55,571 nucleotides of DNA from an uncultured Clostridiaceae bacterium (GTDB taxonomy: Bacteria; Bacillota; Clostridia; Clostridiales; Clostridiaceae): positions 1 to 55,571 of the forward strand of contig CAMJGD010000020.1 in assembly GCA_946405135.1 (NCBI GenBank). The letters are read 5' to 3'. Numbering within the stretch: position 1 is the stretch's first letter; each line of letters starts with the position of its first letter. Positions 1-9,904 of the stretch are shown one piece after another. The position numbers were made by a program, and so were the translations under genes. The notes below the pieces were generated by a model. It did no database searches and was not told the origin of the DNA. It was given only the letters and a program-made list of their open reading frames with translations.

Positions 1-64
1 TTGAAGTAGTAATAATCTCGATATGGGTATATTTGTCCATATTTTGAGTAGCAGATAGATTTAG

Positions 65-925
65 TTGAGTGAAAGATATGATATAGCCATTATAGGCAGT
101 GGACCAGCAGGATTGTCTGCTGCAATAAATGCTAAAATACGAAATAAGAAAATAATTATTTTTGGATATGAAGATTTTAGCAGCAAGCTGGTAAAAGCCC
201 CTAAGATAAATAATTATTTGGGGTTTTACGATATAACAGGAAAAGAGTTAAAACATAGATTTGAGAAGCATATAAAAGCTATGAATATTAAGATTACCTA
301 TGAAAGGGTAAACAATATATATGCTATGGGTGATTATTTTGCTTCTATGGTTAATGAAAAAATCTATGAATCAAAAGCAGTTATAATAGCTACAGGCATA
401 GAATATACAAAACCCATTAAAGGTGAAGAAGAATTTTTAGGCAGAGGTGTAGGATACTGTGCCACCTGTGATGCACCACTTTATAAAGATAAAATAGTTA
501 CTATCATAGGTCATAATAAAGAAGCAGAAGAAGAAGCAAATTATGTAAGTGAACTAGCATCAAAGCTTTATTATATTCCTATGTACAGAAGTGATTATAA
601 ACTTAATCCTAGCATAGAAATAGTTAAAGATAAACCTGTAGAGGTTATAGGTCAGGATAAAGTTCAAAAACTTTTATTATCTTCAGGAGAAATAGTAACA
701 GAGGGCATATTCGTATTAAAAGATAGTATATCACCTTCTCAATTAGTTCCAGGACTTCTGATGGAAGAGGGACATATAAAAGTTGATAGAAATATGAAAA
801 CCAATATAGAAGGATGTTATGCTGCAGGAGACTGTGTGGGGAAACCTTACCAGTATATAAAAGCAGCAGGTGAAGGTCTTATAGCTGCACTTAATGCAGT
901 TAGTTATATTGATAGCAAATCTTAA
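65..925 (+). CDS. Thioredoxin reductase-like flavoprotein, possibly ferredoxin-dependent (FFTR-like)
   Basis: A 286-residue FAD disulfide oxidoreductase of the thioredoxin reductase fold. Visible motifs are the N-terminal FAD motif GSGPAG (residues 11-16), the redox-active CATC (C132, C135) and the C-terminal FAD motif AAGDCVGKP. Length is slightly below the usual 300-320 residues. The expected second Rossmann motif (GGGxSA/GxGxxA) is replaced by GHNKEAEEE near residue 149, and the NADPH-phosphate motif HRRxxxR by MYRSDYK. Clostridial ferredoxin-dependent flavin thioredoxin reductases are known to lack these NADPH motifs, so ferredoxin may be the electron donor; that is inference. The start is TTG, since no ATG precedes the FAD motif, and the ribosome site is weak. 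A bidirectional terminator follows. Confidence 0.85.
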   Translation: MSERYDIAIIGSGPAGLSAAINAKIRNKKIIIFGYEDFSSKLVKAPKINNYLGFYDITGKELKHRFEKHIKAMNIKITYERVNNIYAMGDYFASMVNEKIYESKAVIIATGIEYTKPIKGEEEFLGRGVGYCATCDAPLYKDKIVTIIGHNKEAEEEANYVSELASKLYYIPMYRSDYKLNPSIEIVKDKPVEVIGQDKVQKLLLSSGEIVTEGIFVLKDSISPSQLVPGLLMEEGHIKVDRNMKTNIEGCYAAGDCVGKPYQYIKAAGEGLIAALNAVSYIDSKS

Positions 926-974
926 CAAAACAAAATTCACTTTTCATAGCTAGAAAAGTGAATTTTGTTTTGTT
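924..974. terminator. Bidirectional rho-independent terminator
   Basis: A near-perfect stem of about 22 bp (924-945 with 953-974) around a short loop. It carries A-runs on the left and T-runs on the right, so it can terminate both the flavoprotein gene and the converging hydrolase gene. Confidence 0.85.
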
Positions 975-1608
975 ATTTAACATCAAAAAATACATGGTTA
1001 CCAATTACTTTTACATTGCTTTTATTAATATTTTTCATCCAACTAGAAGTTGCTGTTTTAGGGTTATAGAAAAACAGGGCATTATTTGTGGGATCTTTAC
1101 CTTTAATAGCATCTAAAACAGCGTTATAAGAGCTTTCATCCGGTTCAACAGTTATTTTTCCATTTTTAACACAGGAAAAAGCATTTTTTTGCCCGATAAC
1201 CTCTTTAATAGATTTTGGAAACTTCGGATGAACAGTTCTATTTAGTATAACCGAAGCTACGGCAACTTTTCCTTCGTAAGGTTCTGCTCCACTTTCAGCA
1301 TATACTATTTGAGACATAAGCCTTATATCATCTTTTGTTAGATAAATACTTTGATTTGAAGCAGAAAATACTTCTACCACGTCATCCTTTTCTTTATATA
1401 AATTTATTTCGTTATTTTCACATATATTTTTATTTTTATCAATTTTATTTAACTTTACTCCATCATTTATCATATCTTTGTTGGAATTTACATTTACTAG
1501 GGCCAAAGTATTTTTTGACAAGTAATCCTTGGTATATGCTTTTACCGTAGTTTCATTTATGAAACAGAGAAATAGTAAGGAAACAAAAACCAAGTAACAC
1601 TTTTTCAT
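973..1608 (-). CDS. SleB-like cell wall hydrolase (secreted)
   Basis: A 211-residue protein with an N-terminal signal peptide (MKKCYLVFVSLLFLCF...) and a C-terminal Hydrolase_2/SleB-type domain from about residue 95. Typical segments are the YAESGAEPYEGKVAVA stretch with the catalytic-type Glu, ILNR, and the late NALFFYNP block. The family includes spore cortex-lytic enzymes and related peptidoglycan hydrolases, so a role in cortex or wall degradation is likely. The start was placed at 1608 because an AGGAGG site lies just upstream; a longer reading frame to 1653 would mask the signal peptide. No YpeB partner is recognisable next to it, so calling it the true germination enzyme SleB would be too strong. 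Confidence 0.8.
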   Translation of the reverse strand: MKKCYLVFVSLLFLCFINETTVKAYTKDYLSKNTLALVNVNSNKDMINDGVKLNKIDKNKNICENNEINLYKEKDDVVEVFSASNQSIYLTKDDIRLMSQIVYAESGAEPYEGKVAVASVILNRTVHPKFPKSIKEVIGQKNAFSCVKNGKITVEPDESSYNAVLDAIKGKDPTNNALFFYNPKTATSSWMKNINKSNVKVIGNHVFFDVK

Positions 1609-1678
1609 AAAAAACCTCCTTTGGATAACGGTGTTAAAGGTATTGTTCCCCAAATTAAATATTTAATTCATTTATTGT

Positions 1679-2656
1679 TTAATTTTTTTTAAATTCTTCA
1701 AGATCTTTAGAAAATCTTTGTGAACTGTTCTTTAAATCCAAGTATTTGCTTTCTACTTCTTCATTTAAATCTTCCATTTTGTTCTTATCTAATTTTTTTA
1801 TTTCATAATATTTTTTTTCGCTTATTATGCCATTCTTCCAATTATTAATATATATATCATATATATTTAGCAATTCTTTAAAGTCATTATACAGTGTTAT
1901 AGCTTCAGGAGGTATAGATAGAGAACTAAATTCCATTTTTATTTCATTATAATTTTCTAAATCTTTTTCTATAGAGTTTAAAAGAACTTCGTAGTTATAT
2001 TCATTGTTTCTGCACTTTTCAATAATAGTTAAGTAATCATTTTTTAAGGGTAACCTATTAAACATAGATTCTAATTTTGAGGTAAACTCTGAACTCTGTA
2101 CATGCTTTATATCTTTATCTCTATTAAATTTTAATATTTCATTAAATTCAAAGTAGGCTTTATTTATTAAATCTGTGATATCTTTTATGCATTTCGAATT
2201 TAATTTATTTATTTTAATATAGGAATCTATGGAACTATTTTTGTAGCTATTTAAATTGTCTATAGAGGATTCTACATCTTTTGCATTAGGATTATTAATT
2301 ATTGAAAGCATTTGTTCATATAGCAAAATATTATTATTTACTGCAGTATCCAAATTTAATAATACATATTCACCAGTACTTGTGTATAAACCTAAATTGT
2401 CTTTTATTTCCTTTAGTTTTTTTATGTTTGCACTTATATCGTTTTTAATATCATTATTTTGAAAATTAAGACTGCAGGAAATACTTTCATTTAACTTTTT
2501 TAGCTCTAATAGTTCAGTATTTAATTTTGGATCATAATCACTGCCTTTTACATTTTTAAATCCTGTATAGGAAAGTGTAGATATGCATAGAATTAAAAAA
2601 GCAATAGACATATTGATGAACAATTTAAAGCCGCTTTTCTTTGATAGGTTTTCCAT
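1679..2656 (-). CDS. Membrane-anchored coiled-coil protein, unknown function
   Basis: A 325-residue protein with one N-terminal transmembrane segment (about residues 12-30, FINMSIAFLILCISTLSY). The long extracytoplasmic part is rich in Lys, Asn, Glu and Leu and is predicted by eye to be largely helical or coiled-coil. No catalytic motif or known domain is recognised. It starts at ATG 2656 behind a GGGGTG site. It lies about 70 bp upstream of the SleB-like gene on the same strand, so the two may be co-transcribed and act at the cell surface; that link is positional only. Confidence 0.65.
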   Translation of the reverse strand: MENLSKKSGFKLFINMSIAFLILCISTLSYTGFKNVKGSDYDPKLNTELLELKKLNESISCSLNFQNNDIKNDISANIKKLKEIKDNLGLYTSTGEYVLLNLDTAVNNNILLYEQMLSIINNPNAKDVESSIDNLNSYKNSSIDSYIKINKLNSKCIKDITDLINKAYFEFNEILKFNRDKDIKHVQSSEFTSKLESMFNRLPLKNDYLTIIEKCRNNEYNYEVLLNSIEKDLENYNEIKMEFSSLSIPPEAITLYNDFKELLNIYDIYINNWKNGIISEKKYYEIKKLDKNKMEDLNEEVESKYLDLKNSSQRFSKDLEEFKKN

Positions 2657-2817
2657 ATTATCACCCCAAGTTATTAATTATATTTAAGTATATTATGCAA
2701 GATTTAATTAAATACTTATTATTTTTTAATAAATTTGGAATAATTTTTAATATGCATATACTACAAGATAAACAATTAATAGTGTATAATTGTATTGAGA
2801 CTTAATGTAGGTTAGAG

Positions 2818-3678
2818 GTGAGATGGTTGGACATAGTAAATACTATAATAAATAGCGTTAAAAATATATCTATTTTATCTATTTTGGATATATTGGCAGT
2901 GTATTATATTTTTTATAAGGGCTATATGCTTATGAGAGAGACTAGAGCAGAACAATTGGTAAAAGGCATACTGCTGGTTTTGGTACTTATACCTATAAGT
3001 TCCCTTTTAAGGCTTACCATGCTTTATACCATACTTAGTAAGACCATAACCATAGGAGTATTAACCATCATAATTATTTTTCAGCCTGAAATAAGAAGAG
3101 CCCTTGAACATTTAGGAAGAACTGCCTTTAATGATAGACATATTTTAGAAGACGAAAAAGTTATGGAAAAAGTTATAACTGAAATAGTTAACGCGGTAGA
3201 TGATTTAGCAAAGACTAAAACAGGAGCGCTTATTGTTATTGAACAAACTACGGGATTGAATGACATGATAGATAATGGAACTAAAATTGATGCTATAGTA
3301 TCTGCAGCTTTGCTGGAAAACATATTTGTTATAAATACACCATTGCATGATGGAGCTACCATAATCAGAAATAGTAGAATAGCTGCTTCTGGATGCGTAT
3401 TGCCCCTCACCAGCAATACGGATATTAATAAAAAGTTGGGAACAAGGCATAGGGCAGCTATAGGATTATCTGAAATATCTGATGCCTTAATTGTAGTTGT
3501 ATCAGAAGAAACAGGAACTATTTCTCTAGCTGTTAATGGAAGGCTTACAAGAAACTATGATAAGGATAAATTAAAAGATATACTATTAAGAATTATGAGA
3601 AATAGGCAGGTTAAAGTGTTGACCTTAAGGGAGAGGGTGAAGACATGGATAAAGGGAAGAAAAGAGGGGAAATCTTAG
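2818..3678 (+). CDS. cdaA: Diadenylate cyclase CdaA
   Basis: Makes cyclic di-AMP from two ATP. It is 286 residues long, the usual CdaA length. Three N-terminal membrane segments (about 20-36, 48-64, 70-88) precede the cytosolic DAC domain. The catalytic DGA motif (178-180, within LHDGATII) and RHR motif (210-212, within GTRHRAAIGLSE) are intact. The GTG start at 2818 lies directly after a short purine-rich site. The gene overlaps cdaR by 34 bp, the standard cdaA-cdaR coupling. glmM, the third member of the usual cdaA-cdaR-glmM cluster, is about 16 kb further on in this window. Confidence 0.95.
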   Translation: MRWLDIVNTIINSVKNISILSILDILAVYYIFYKGYMLMRETRAEQLVKGILLVLVLIPISSLLRLTMLYTILSKTITIGVLTIIIIFQPEIRRALEHLGRTAFNDRHILEDEKVMEKVITEIVNAVDDLAKTKTGALIVIEQTTGLNDMIDNGTKIDAIVSAALLENIFVINTPLHDGATIIRNSRIAASGCVLPLTSNTDINKKLGTRHRAAIGLSEISDALIVVVSEETGTISLAVNGRLTRNYDKDKLKDILLRIMRNRQVKVLTLRERVKTWIKGRKEGKS

Positions 3679-4859
3679 TTAAAATAGTCTGTTTGATTAT
3701 ATCTTTTGGATTGTGGTTATATATATCTAATGTAGAAAATCCAATAAGAACTCGCAAATTGGATGGAGTACCAGTACAGATAATAAATACAGATAATCTT
3801 GAAAACTCAAAGCTTACTATATTACCAGAACAAGATTTTAAGGTGAATTTAACTTTAGAGGGACCAGCTTCCGAGGTATTTTCTGTTAAAGCTGACCAAT
3901 TTAAGATAGTAGCAGATTTGAGTAATTATGCTGTAAAAAAGGGAGATAATTTGATACCAGTACAGATAACTCAGTATCCCTCAAATATCAATATTAAGAA
4001 AAATGAATCCTTAAGGATTAATATACAGTTAGATGAACTGGTAGAAAAAAGTGTTCCAATAAAATTAGAAATGGACACCAGCACCAAAAATGGATTTTAT
4101 TCTTTTAATCCAGTGTTAAAACCTGATAATGCTTTAGTAAGCGGGGCAGCAAAATATATTAATACAGTTAAGTGGGTGGTAGCAAAAGGTGATGCAAAAA
4201 ATGTAGAGCAGGATGTATATAGCAATTTGCCACTGAAGGCTGTAGATGAGGTTATGAAAGAGGTTAAGTATGTGAACATTAATCCTAAAACTGCAGATAT
4301 ATATATTCCAGTAAAGAAATCTAAAAGTGTTAGTGTTAATGTAAAAACTAAGGGAACCCCAAATAAAAATATGATTATTAAATCTTTAGAAGCAGTACCC
4401 TCAAAGGTGGATATTGTAGGAGAAGATAATGTTATTAATAGCATAAAATCTATTGATACAGAACCTATAGACTTAAGTTCTATAGCAGAAAGTAAAGAAT
4501 TATCTGCAAAGTTATCTCTTCCTAAGGGTGCTGTGTTAGTGAATGCAAAGGAATTTGTTACAGTTAAGGTTAATGTAGAAGTCATAAAGCAGAAGAATAT
4601 GACTATAAGTATAGGAGTTACAGGATTAGCTCCAGAACTTAAAGCTGTTTTATCCCAAGAAAAACTATCTGTAATTATGCAAGCACCTGAAGATGTATTA
4701 AATAGTATACATGATGAAGATATAACTGCAAATTTGGATTTGACTAAATTGACTGAAGGGGAATTTACTCTTGCCCCTAAAGTCACCACTAAAAAAGAGG
4801 CAAGCATTATAAGTGTAAGTCCAGACAAGGTAAAGGTTATAATAAGCAAGAAGGAATAG
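3645..4859 (+). CDS. cdaR: CdaA regulator CdaR, YbbR-domain protein
   Basis: A 404-residue protein with one N-terminal membrane segment (about residues 9-26, ILVKIVCLIISFGLWLYI) followed by extracytoplasmic YbbR repeats. Each repeat has the typical end pattern in which a short beta-rich block finishes with a V-x-V strand. YbbR/CdaR proteins bind and modulate the membrane diadenylate cyclase CdaA. It starts inside the 3' end of cdaA, in a different frame, which implies translational coupling. A terminator follows at 4879-4940. Confidence 0.93.
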   Translation: MDKGKKRGEILVKIVCLIISFGLWLYISNVENPIRTRKLDGVPVQIINTDNLENSKLTILPEQDFKVNLTLEGPASEVFSVKADQFKIVADLSNYAVKKGDNLIPVQITQYPSNINIKKNESLRINIQLDELVEKSVPIKLEMDTSTKNGFYSFNPVLKPDNALVSGAAKYINTVKWVVAKGDAKNVEQDVYSNLPLKAVDEVMKEVKYVNINPKTADIYIPVKKSKSVSVNVKTKGTPNKNMIIKSLEAVPSKVDIVGEDNVINSIKSIDTEPIDLSSIAESKELSAKLSLPKGAVLVNAKEFVTVKVNVEVIKQKNMTISIGVTGLAPELKAVLSQEKLSVIMQAPEDVLNSIHDEDITANLDLTKLTEGEFTLAPKVTTKKEASIISVSPDKVKVIISKKE

Positions 4860-4878
4860 AGTATTTTTATAGATAGTT

Positions 4879-4940
4879 AGCTTGCATAGCTGAAATAAAC
4901 TTATTAAGTTATAATGTTTATTTTACTTGCAAGCTTTTTT
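4879..4940 (+). terminator. Terminator after cdaAR
   Basis: Outer stem AGCTTGCA/TGCAAGCT, an inner AATAAAC/GTTTATT stem, then a T6 run. Confidence 0.8.
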
Positions 4941-5070
4941 ATTTACATGTATAGCACTATTTCAATTTTGTATGATAAAATTATTTAAGTAAATAATAGA
5001 GAGTATACCATTCTTAAGGGAAATTTTATTAAAGCAAATCCTTAAGCTTTAACGGAGGTTATATAACAGC

Positions 5071-6675
5071 ATGGCTATAAGAATAAATAATATTTTACTA
5101 GATTTAGATGATGACATGGAAACTTTGAAAAACAGGGCATCAAAGAAATTAAATGTACCTTTAAAGCATATAAAAGACTTTAAAATAGTAAAAGAGTCTA
5201 TAGATGCGAGAAAAAGAAATTTAATAAAAATTAATTACTGCATAGATGTGGAATGTGAAGATGAATATAAAATTATAAAAAAGTTATCTAATAATAAGAA
5301 TATAAAACTAGAAGAAAAGCCCTATGAAAGAAATGTAGAATATGGCCACAAAATATTAAAACATAGACCTGTAATCGTTGGAATGGGTCCAGCGGGCATG
5401 TTTGCAGGCCTTTTGCTTGCTCGTAATGGATATAAACCAATAATCTTTGAAAGAGGAGAACAGGTTGAACATAGAACCAAAAGTGTAGAAAGATTTTGGA
5501 AAGATGGAATTTTAAATCTAGAATCTAATGTGCAGTTTGGAGAAGGCGGAGCTGGTACTTTTTCTGATGGGAAGCTCACTACTAGGATAAAGGATAATAG
5601 ATGTGACTTTATTTTAGAAGAATTTGTTAGAGCAGGAGCGCCTGAAGAGATAATATATAAAGGGAAGCCGCATATAGGCACAGATATATTAAAAGTGGTA
5701 GTAAAAAATATAAGGGAAGAAATAATAAGACTTGGAGGCACTGTACATTTTTCTAGTAAGCTGGAAAAAATAAATATTAGAGATGGAAAGCTCTATTCAA
5801 TTTTAGTCAATGGAGAAGAGCGTCCATGCAGCACGGCTATTTTAGCTTTAGGACATAGCTCTAGAGACACCTATGAAATGCTGCATGAAATGGGAATACC
5901 CATGGAAGCTAAGCCTTTTGCCATAGGGGTTAGAGTAGAACATATTCAAGAATTAATTGATACAAATCAATATGGTAAATTTGCAGCACATCCAAAACTA
6001 AGAGCTGCAGACTATAGGTTAACTTATACTAGTAAAAATTCTGGAAGAGCAGTTTATTCCTTTTGCATGTGTCCAGGAGGAGAGGTAGTGGCAGCAGCTT
6101 CAGAAGAGGAGAGATTAGTAACCAATGGCATGAGTTACTATAAAAGAGATAAAGAAAATGCAAATGCTGCTATAGTGGTTACAGTAGGGCCTAAAGATTT
6201 TGAAGGCAGTGATGCTTTAAGTGGTATGAAGTTTCAGAGGTATTATGAAGGATTAGCCTATAAGTTAGGAGGCGGTGGATATAAAGCGCCTATTCAGGCA
6301 GTGGAGGATTTTCTACAGGATAGAGTAACCACTAAACTTGGAAAGGTAATACCTACATATACTCCTGGATATGAATTTAAGGATCTTAGAAATTGTCTGC
6401 CTCCTTATGTGGTAGATACATTAAAAGAAGGTTTTAAAGATTTCGATAAAAAAATAAATGGATTTATATCTAAAGATGCAATAATGACAGGTATAGAGAC
6501 AAGAACTTCTGCCCCGGTAAAAATATTAAGGGATGAAAAGCTTCAAAGTATTTCTGTAAAAGGCTTATATCCAGCAGGAGAAGGGGCAGGCTTTGCAGGA
6601 GGAATAGTTTCAGCTGGAGTGGATGGACTTAAGGCAGCAGAAAGTATAATGAAAGAGTATTATCCATTATATTGA
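5071..6675 (+). CDS. FAD-dependent dehydrogenase (COG2509 family)
   Basis: A 534-residue flavoprotein. Residues 1-90 form a small N-terminal domain. The FAD Rossmann motif GMGPAGMFAG starts at residue 104, followed by the conserved FGEGGAGTFSDGKL block and the C-terminal GEGAGFAGGIVSAGVDG FAD-binding segment. This arrangement matches the widespread, poorly characterised NAD(P)/FAD-dependent proteins annotated as uncharacterised FAD-dependent dehydrogenases; no substrate can be read from the sequence. It starts at ATG 5071 behind ACGGAGG. It stands alone between cdaAR and the butyrate kinase cluster, about 85 bp before buk, so co-transcription is possible. Confidence 0.85.
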   Translation: MAIRINNILLDLDDDMETLKNRASKKLNVPLKHIKDFKIVKESIDARKRNLIKINYCIDVECEDEYKIIKKLSNNKNIKLEEKPYERNVEYGHKILKHRPVIVGMGPAGMFAGLLLARNGYKPIIFERGEQVEHRTKSVERFWKDGILNLESNVQFGEGGAGTFSDGKLTTRIKDNRCDFILEEFVRAGAPEEIIYKGKPHIGTDILKVVVKNIREEIIRLGGTVHFSSKLEKINIRDGKLYSILVNGEERPCSTAILALGHSSRDTYEMLHEMGIPMEAKPFAIGVRVEHIQELIDTNQYGKFAAHPKLRAADYRLTYTSKNSGRAVYSFCMCPGGEVVAAASEEERLVTNGMSYYKRDKENANAAIVVTVGPKDFEGSDALSGMKFQRYYEGLAYKLGGGGYKAPIQAVEDFLQDRVTTKLGKVIPTYTPGYEFKDLRNCLPPYVVDTLKEGFKDFDKKINGFISKDAIMTGIETRTSAPVKILRDEKLQSISVKGLYPAGEGAGFAGGIVSAGVDGLKAAESIMKEYYPLY

Positions 6676-6760
6676 TTTTTCTGAAAACTTTAGTTTTTAT
6701 TATAAAGTTTGTTACAATATAAACATGGGTTAATATTATAATGAGCATGGAGGATGCGAT

Positions 6761-7855
6761 ATGGATAAAAAGTGTTATATAGTGGCCATAAACCCTGGAT
6801 CAACTTCCACTAAAATTGCTCTATACATGGAAACTCAATGTATAGAAGTAGAAAATCTTTATCACAGCTCTGAAGAAATAGCTAAATATGAAACTATTTA
6901 CGACCAAAAGGATATGAGGACAGAAGTTATAATGAACTGGCTGAAAAACCAGAATATAGACTTAAAAGACATAGCAGCCATAGTAGGAAGAGGCGGACTT
7001 TTAAGACCTATGCCTGGAGGAACCTATAGGGTTACAGAAAAGATGATAGAGGACTTAAAAATAGGCTATCAAGGACAGCATGCTTCTAATCTAGGTGGTA
7101 TAATAGCTTATAGTATTGCTAAAGATTTAAATATTCCATCCTACATAGTAGACCCTGTAGCAGTAGATGAAATAGAAGATGTAGCAAGGATTTCAGGTAT
7201 GCCTGAAATTCCAAGGAGATCACTTGTTCATGCTTTAAACAGCAAGGCAGTTACCAGAAGAATTTGTGAAAAAACTAACAAGAAATTCGAAGATAGTTCT
7301 TTTGTAGTAGCTCATTTAGGTGGAGGTATATCAGTATCTCCAATAAAGAACGGAAGAATAATAGATACAAATAATGCCAATGAAGATGGACCTTTTTCTC
7401 CAGAAAGGGCAGGAGGATTGCCTGTGGGAGAAGTGGTAAAATTAGCTTTCAGCGGAAAGTATACTCAACCGCAGTTGAAAAAAAAGATGATAGGACAAGC
7501 GGGACTAACAGGATATTTAGGAACCAATGATGGAAGATTAGTAGATGAAAGAATAAAACAGGGAGATAAAAAGGCAGAACTTATATTCCATGCCATGGCG
7601 TATCAGATTGCAAAAGAGATAGGTGCCATGTCTACAGTGTTATGTGGAAAAGTAGATGCTATAATATTAACTGGAGGACTTGCCTATAACAAGAGGCTTA
7701 CAGATTGGATAACTGAAATGGTTAGTTTTATAGCTCCTGTAGAAATAGTGCCAGGAGAAAATGAAATGTTAGCACTAGCTCAAGGAGCTTTTAGAGTTTT
7801 AAAAAAGCAAGAGACTGAAAAAATTTACGAAGAAGAGGTGCACATTGATGGTTAA
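6761..7855 (+). CDS. buk: Butyrate kinase (first copy)
   Basis: ASKHA-fold acyl kinase of 364 residues that converts butyryl- (or branched-chain acyl-) phosphate plus ADP to the acid plus ATP. It shows the N-terminal phosphate motif NPGSTSTK, the GRGGLLRPMPGGTY segment, AHLGGGISV and the C-terminal adenosine motif LTGGLAYNK. It overlaps ptb by 8 bp. A second, homologous kinase lies on the other side of ptb. The longer C-terminal tail (...KKQETEKIYEEEVHIDG) runs through the ptb ribosome binding site, implying coupled translation. Confidence 0.93.
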   Translation: MDKKCYIVAINPGSTSTKIALYMETQCIEVENLYHSSEEIAKYETIYDQKDMRTEVIMNWLKNQNIDLKDIAAIVGRGGLLRPMPGGTYRVTEKMIEDLKIGYQGQHASNLGGIIAYSIAKDLNIPSYIVDPVAVDEIEDVARISGMPEIPRRSLVHALNSKAVTRRICEKTNKKFEDSSFVVAHLGGGISVSPIKNGRIIDTNNANEDGPFSPERAGGLPVGEVVKLAFSGKYTQPQLKKKMIGQAGLTGYLGTNDGRLVDERIKQGDKKAELIFHAMAYQIAKEIGAMSTVLCGKVDAIILTGGLAYNKRLTDWITEMVSFIAPVEIVPGENEMLALAQGAFRVLKKQETEKIYEEEVHIDG

Positions 7856-8753
7856 AAGTTTTGATGAGGTATTAGAAAAGGTTAGAGCAGGAGAATTAAA
7901 AAAGGTAGCAGTAGCAGTAGCTCAAGATGAACCTGTACTTGAAGCTGTAAAAGAAGCTAAAGAGAAAAGAATAGCTGAAGCTATTCTTGTAGGAAATGAA
8001 AAAGAAATAAAAGAGATAGCTGCCAAAATAGGAATGAATGTAGCTGATTATGAAATCATAAATGAAGAAAATCCTGTTAAAGCAGCACTTAAGGCTGTTG
8101 AACTTGTTTCAAGTGGTAAGGCAGATATGGTAATGAAAGGTCTTGTAGATACTGCAAACTTTTTAAGATCAGTATTAAATAAAGAAGTAGGACTTAGAAC
8201 TGGTAAATTGATGTCCCATGTAGCTGTATTCGAAATTCCAAAGTTTGAAAGATTAATATTTATGACTGATGCTGCTTTTAATATGTATCCAGATTTAAAA
8301 GCTAAAATAGATATATTAAACAATTCAGTTAAGGTAGCTCATGCTGTAGGTATAGATATGCCAAAGGTAGCACCTATTTGTGCAGTAGAAGTAGTAAATC
8401 CAGACATGCCAGCTACAGTAGATGCTTCCATATTATCAAAGATGAGCGATAGAGGACAGATAAAAGGATGTGTAGTAGATGGTCCTTTAGCATTAGATAA
8501 TGCTCTTTCACAAGAGGCTGCCGCACATAAAAAGGTTTCAGGACCTGTAGCAGGAAAAGCAGATATCATGCTTCTTCCAAACATAGAAGCTGCAAATGTA
8601 ATGTATAAGACATTAACTTATACAACAGATTGCAGAAATGGAGGAATACTAGTAGGTACATCTGCACCAGTTATATTAACATCAAGAGCAGACAGCTCTG
8701 AAACAAAACTTAATTCTATTGCTTTAGCAGCTTTAGTTGCCGCAGCTAAATAA
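7848..8753 (+). CDS. ptb: Phosphate butyryltransferase
   Basis: Transfers acyl groups between CoA and phosphate (butyryl-CoA or branched-chain acyl-CoA to acyl-phosphate). It is 301 residues, the typical Ptb length, with the phosphotransacetylase/phosphotransbutyrylase fold. Recognisable segments are MKGLVDTANFLRSVL, the GxxM-type SHVAVFEIP stretch and VDGPLALDNALS. ATG 7848 is preferred over the adjacent TTG because it is correctly spaced from GAAGAGG. It sits between two butyrate kinases, the tightest genetic link a Ptb/Buk pathway can have. Confidence 0.95.
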   Translation: MVKSFDEVLEKVRAGELKKVAVAVAQDEPVLEAVKEAKEKRIAEAILVGNEKEIKEIAAKIGMNVADYEIINEENPVKAALKAVELVSSGKADMVMKGLVDTANFLRSVLNKEVGLRTGKLMSHVAVFEIPKFERLIFMTDAAFNMYPDLKAKIDILNNSVKVAHAVGIDMPKVAPICAVEVVNPDMPATVDASILSKMSDRGQIKGCVVDGPLALDNALSQEAAAHKKVSGPVAGKADIMLLPNIEAANVMYKTLTYTTDCRNGGILVGTSAPVILTSRADSSETKLNSIALAALVAAAK

Positions 8754-8777
8754 TAATATCAAGGGGGACTTTTTAAA

Positions 8778-9845
8778 ATGTCATACAAGTTACTTATAAT
8801 AAATCCAGGATCAACTTCAACTAAAATAGGTGTTTATGAAGATGAAAATCCAATATTAGTTGAAACTCTAAGACATCAGACAGAAGAAATAGAAAGATAT
8901 GCAACTATATATGATCAGTTTAAATTTAGAAAAGATGTTATATTAGATGTATTAAAAGAAAAGAATTTTGATATAAAAACATTAGACGCTATAGTTGGAA
9001 GAGGCGGACTTTTAAAACCAATAGTTAGTGGAACTTATGCTGTAAATGATACTATGCTTAAAGATCTTAAAGAAGGAGTGCAGGGACAGCATGCTTCAAA
9101 TCTTGGCGGAATAATAGCTAATGAGATAGGAAAAGAATTAAATATACCTGCATTTATAGTAGACCCTGTAGTAGTAGATGAACTAGAAGATGTAGCAAGA
9201 GTATCTGGAATGCCAGAAATAGATAGAAGAAGCATTTTCCATGCATTAAATCAAAAAGCAGTTGCAAAGAGATATGCTCGTGAAACAGGAAGAAAATATG
9301 AAGATCTTAATCTAATAGTTGCTCATATGGGCGGAGGAATTTCTGTAGGAGCCCACAAAGAAGGAAAAGTAGTGGATGTAAATAATGCATTAACTGGTGA
9401 TGGTCCATTCTCTCCAGAGAGAAGCGGCGGTGTTCCTGTAGGAGATTTAGTTAAATTATGTTACAGCGGAAAATATACTGAAGCTGAAATAATGAAGAAA
9501 ATAAACGGAAAAGGTGGATTTGTGGCTTACCTTGGTACTAATGATGCAAGAGATGTTTTAAAGGCTATGCTTGAAGGAGATAAAAAGGCTAAATTGTTAT
9601 TTGAAGCTATGGCTTATCAAGTATCCAAGGGAATAGGCGAATGTGCTGCAGTTTTATGCGGAAAAGTTGATGCTATCATATTAACTGGCGGTATAGCTTA
9701 TGGAAAAGAAATGACAAGCATGATAGAAGAGAAAGTAGGCTTCATATCAAAAGTAGTTATATATCCAGGAGAAGATGAACTTTTAGCACTTGCAGAAGGC
9801 GGATTAAGAGTATTAAGAGGAGAAGAAAAGGCTAAAGAATATTAA
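8778..9845 (+). CDS. buk: Butyrate kinase (second copy)
   Basis: A 355-residue paralogue of the first kinase, with [28 protein letters not shown] and LTGGIAYGK motifs intact, so both copies should be active. It is closer to canonical length than the first copy. It begins 24 bp after ptb behind a strong AAGGGGG site and ends at a clear terminator. Having a kinase on both sides of ptb suggests division of labour by chain length or branching, or gene dosage; the sequence cannot tell which. Confidence 0.94.
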   Translation: MSYKLLIINPGSTSTKIGVYEDENPILVETLRHQTEEIERYATIYDQFKFRKDVILDVLKEKNFDIKTLDAIVGRGGLLKPIVSGTYAVNDTMLKDLKEGVQGQHASNLGGIIANEIGKELNIPAFIVDPVVVDELEDVARVSGMPEIDRRSIFHALNQKAVAKRYARETGRKYEDLNLIVAHMGGGISVGAHKEGKVVDVNNALTGDGPFSPERSGGVPVGDLVKLCYSGKYTEAEIMKKINGKGGFVAYLGTNDARDVLKAMLEGDKKAKLLFEAMAYQVSKGIGECAAVLCGKVDAIILTGGIAYGKEMTSMIEEKVGFISKVVIYPGEDELLALAEGGLRVLRGEEKAKEY

Positions 9846-9856
9846 TCTTTTTAATA

Positions 9857-9904
9857 AAAGCCTGTATAGATTTGTACCAATCAAATCTATGCAGGCTTTA
9901 TTTT
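9857..9904 (+). terminator. Terminator after buk-ptb-buk
   Basis: Stem AAAGCCTGTATAGATTTG paired with CAAATCTATGCAGGCTTT (one mismatch), then TATTTTG. Confidence 0.85.

Noticed and set aside
4097..4849. Long minus-strand ORF opposite cdaR
   Set aside because: It is a shadow of the cdaR coding frame, without a ribosome site or protein-like motifs.
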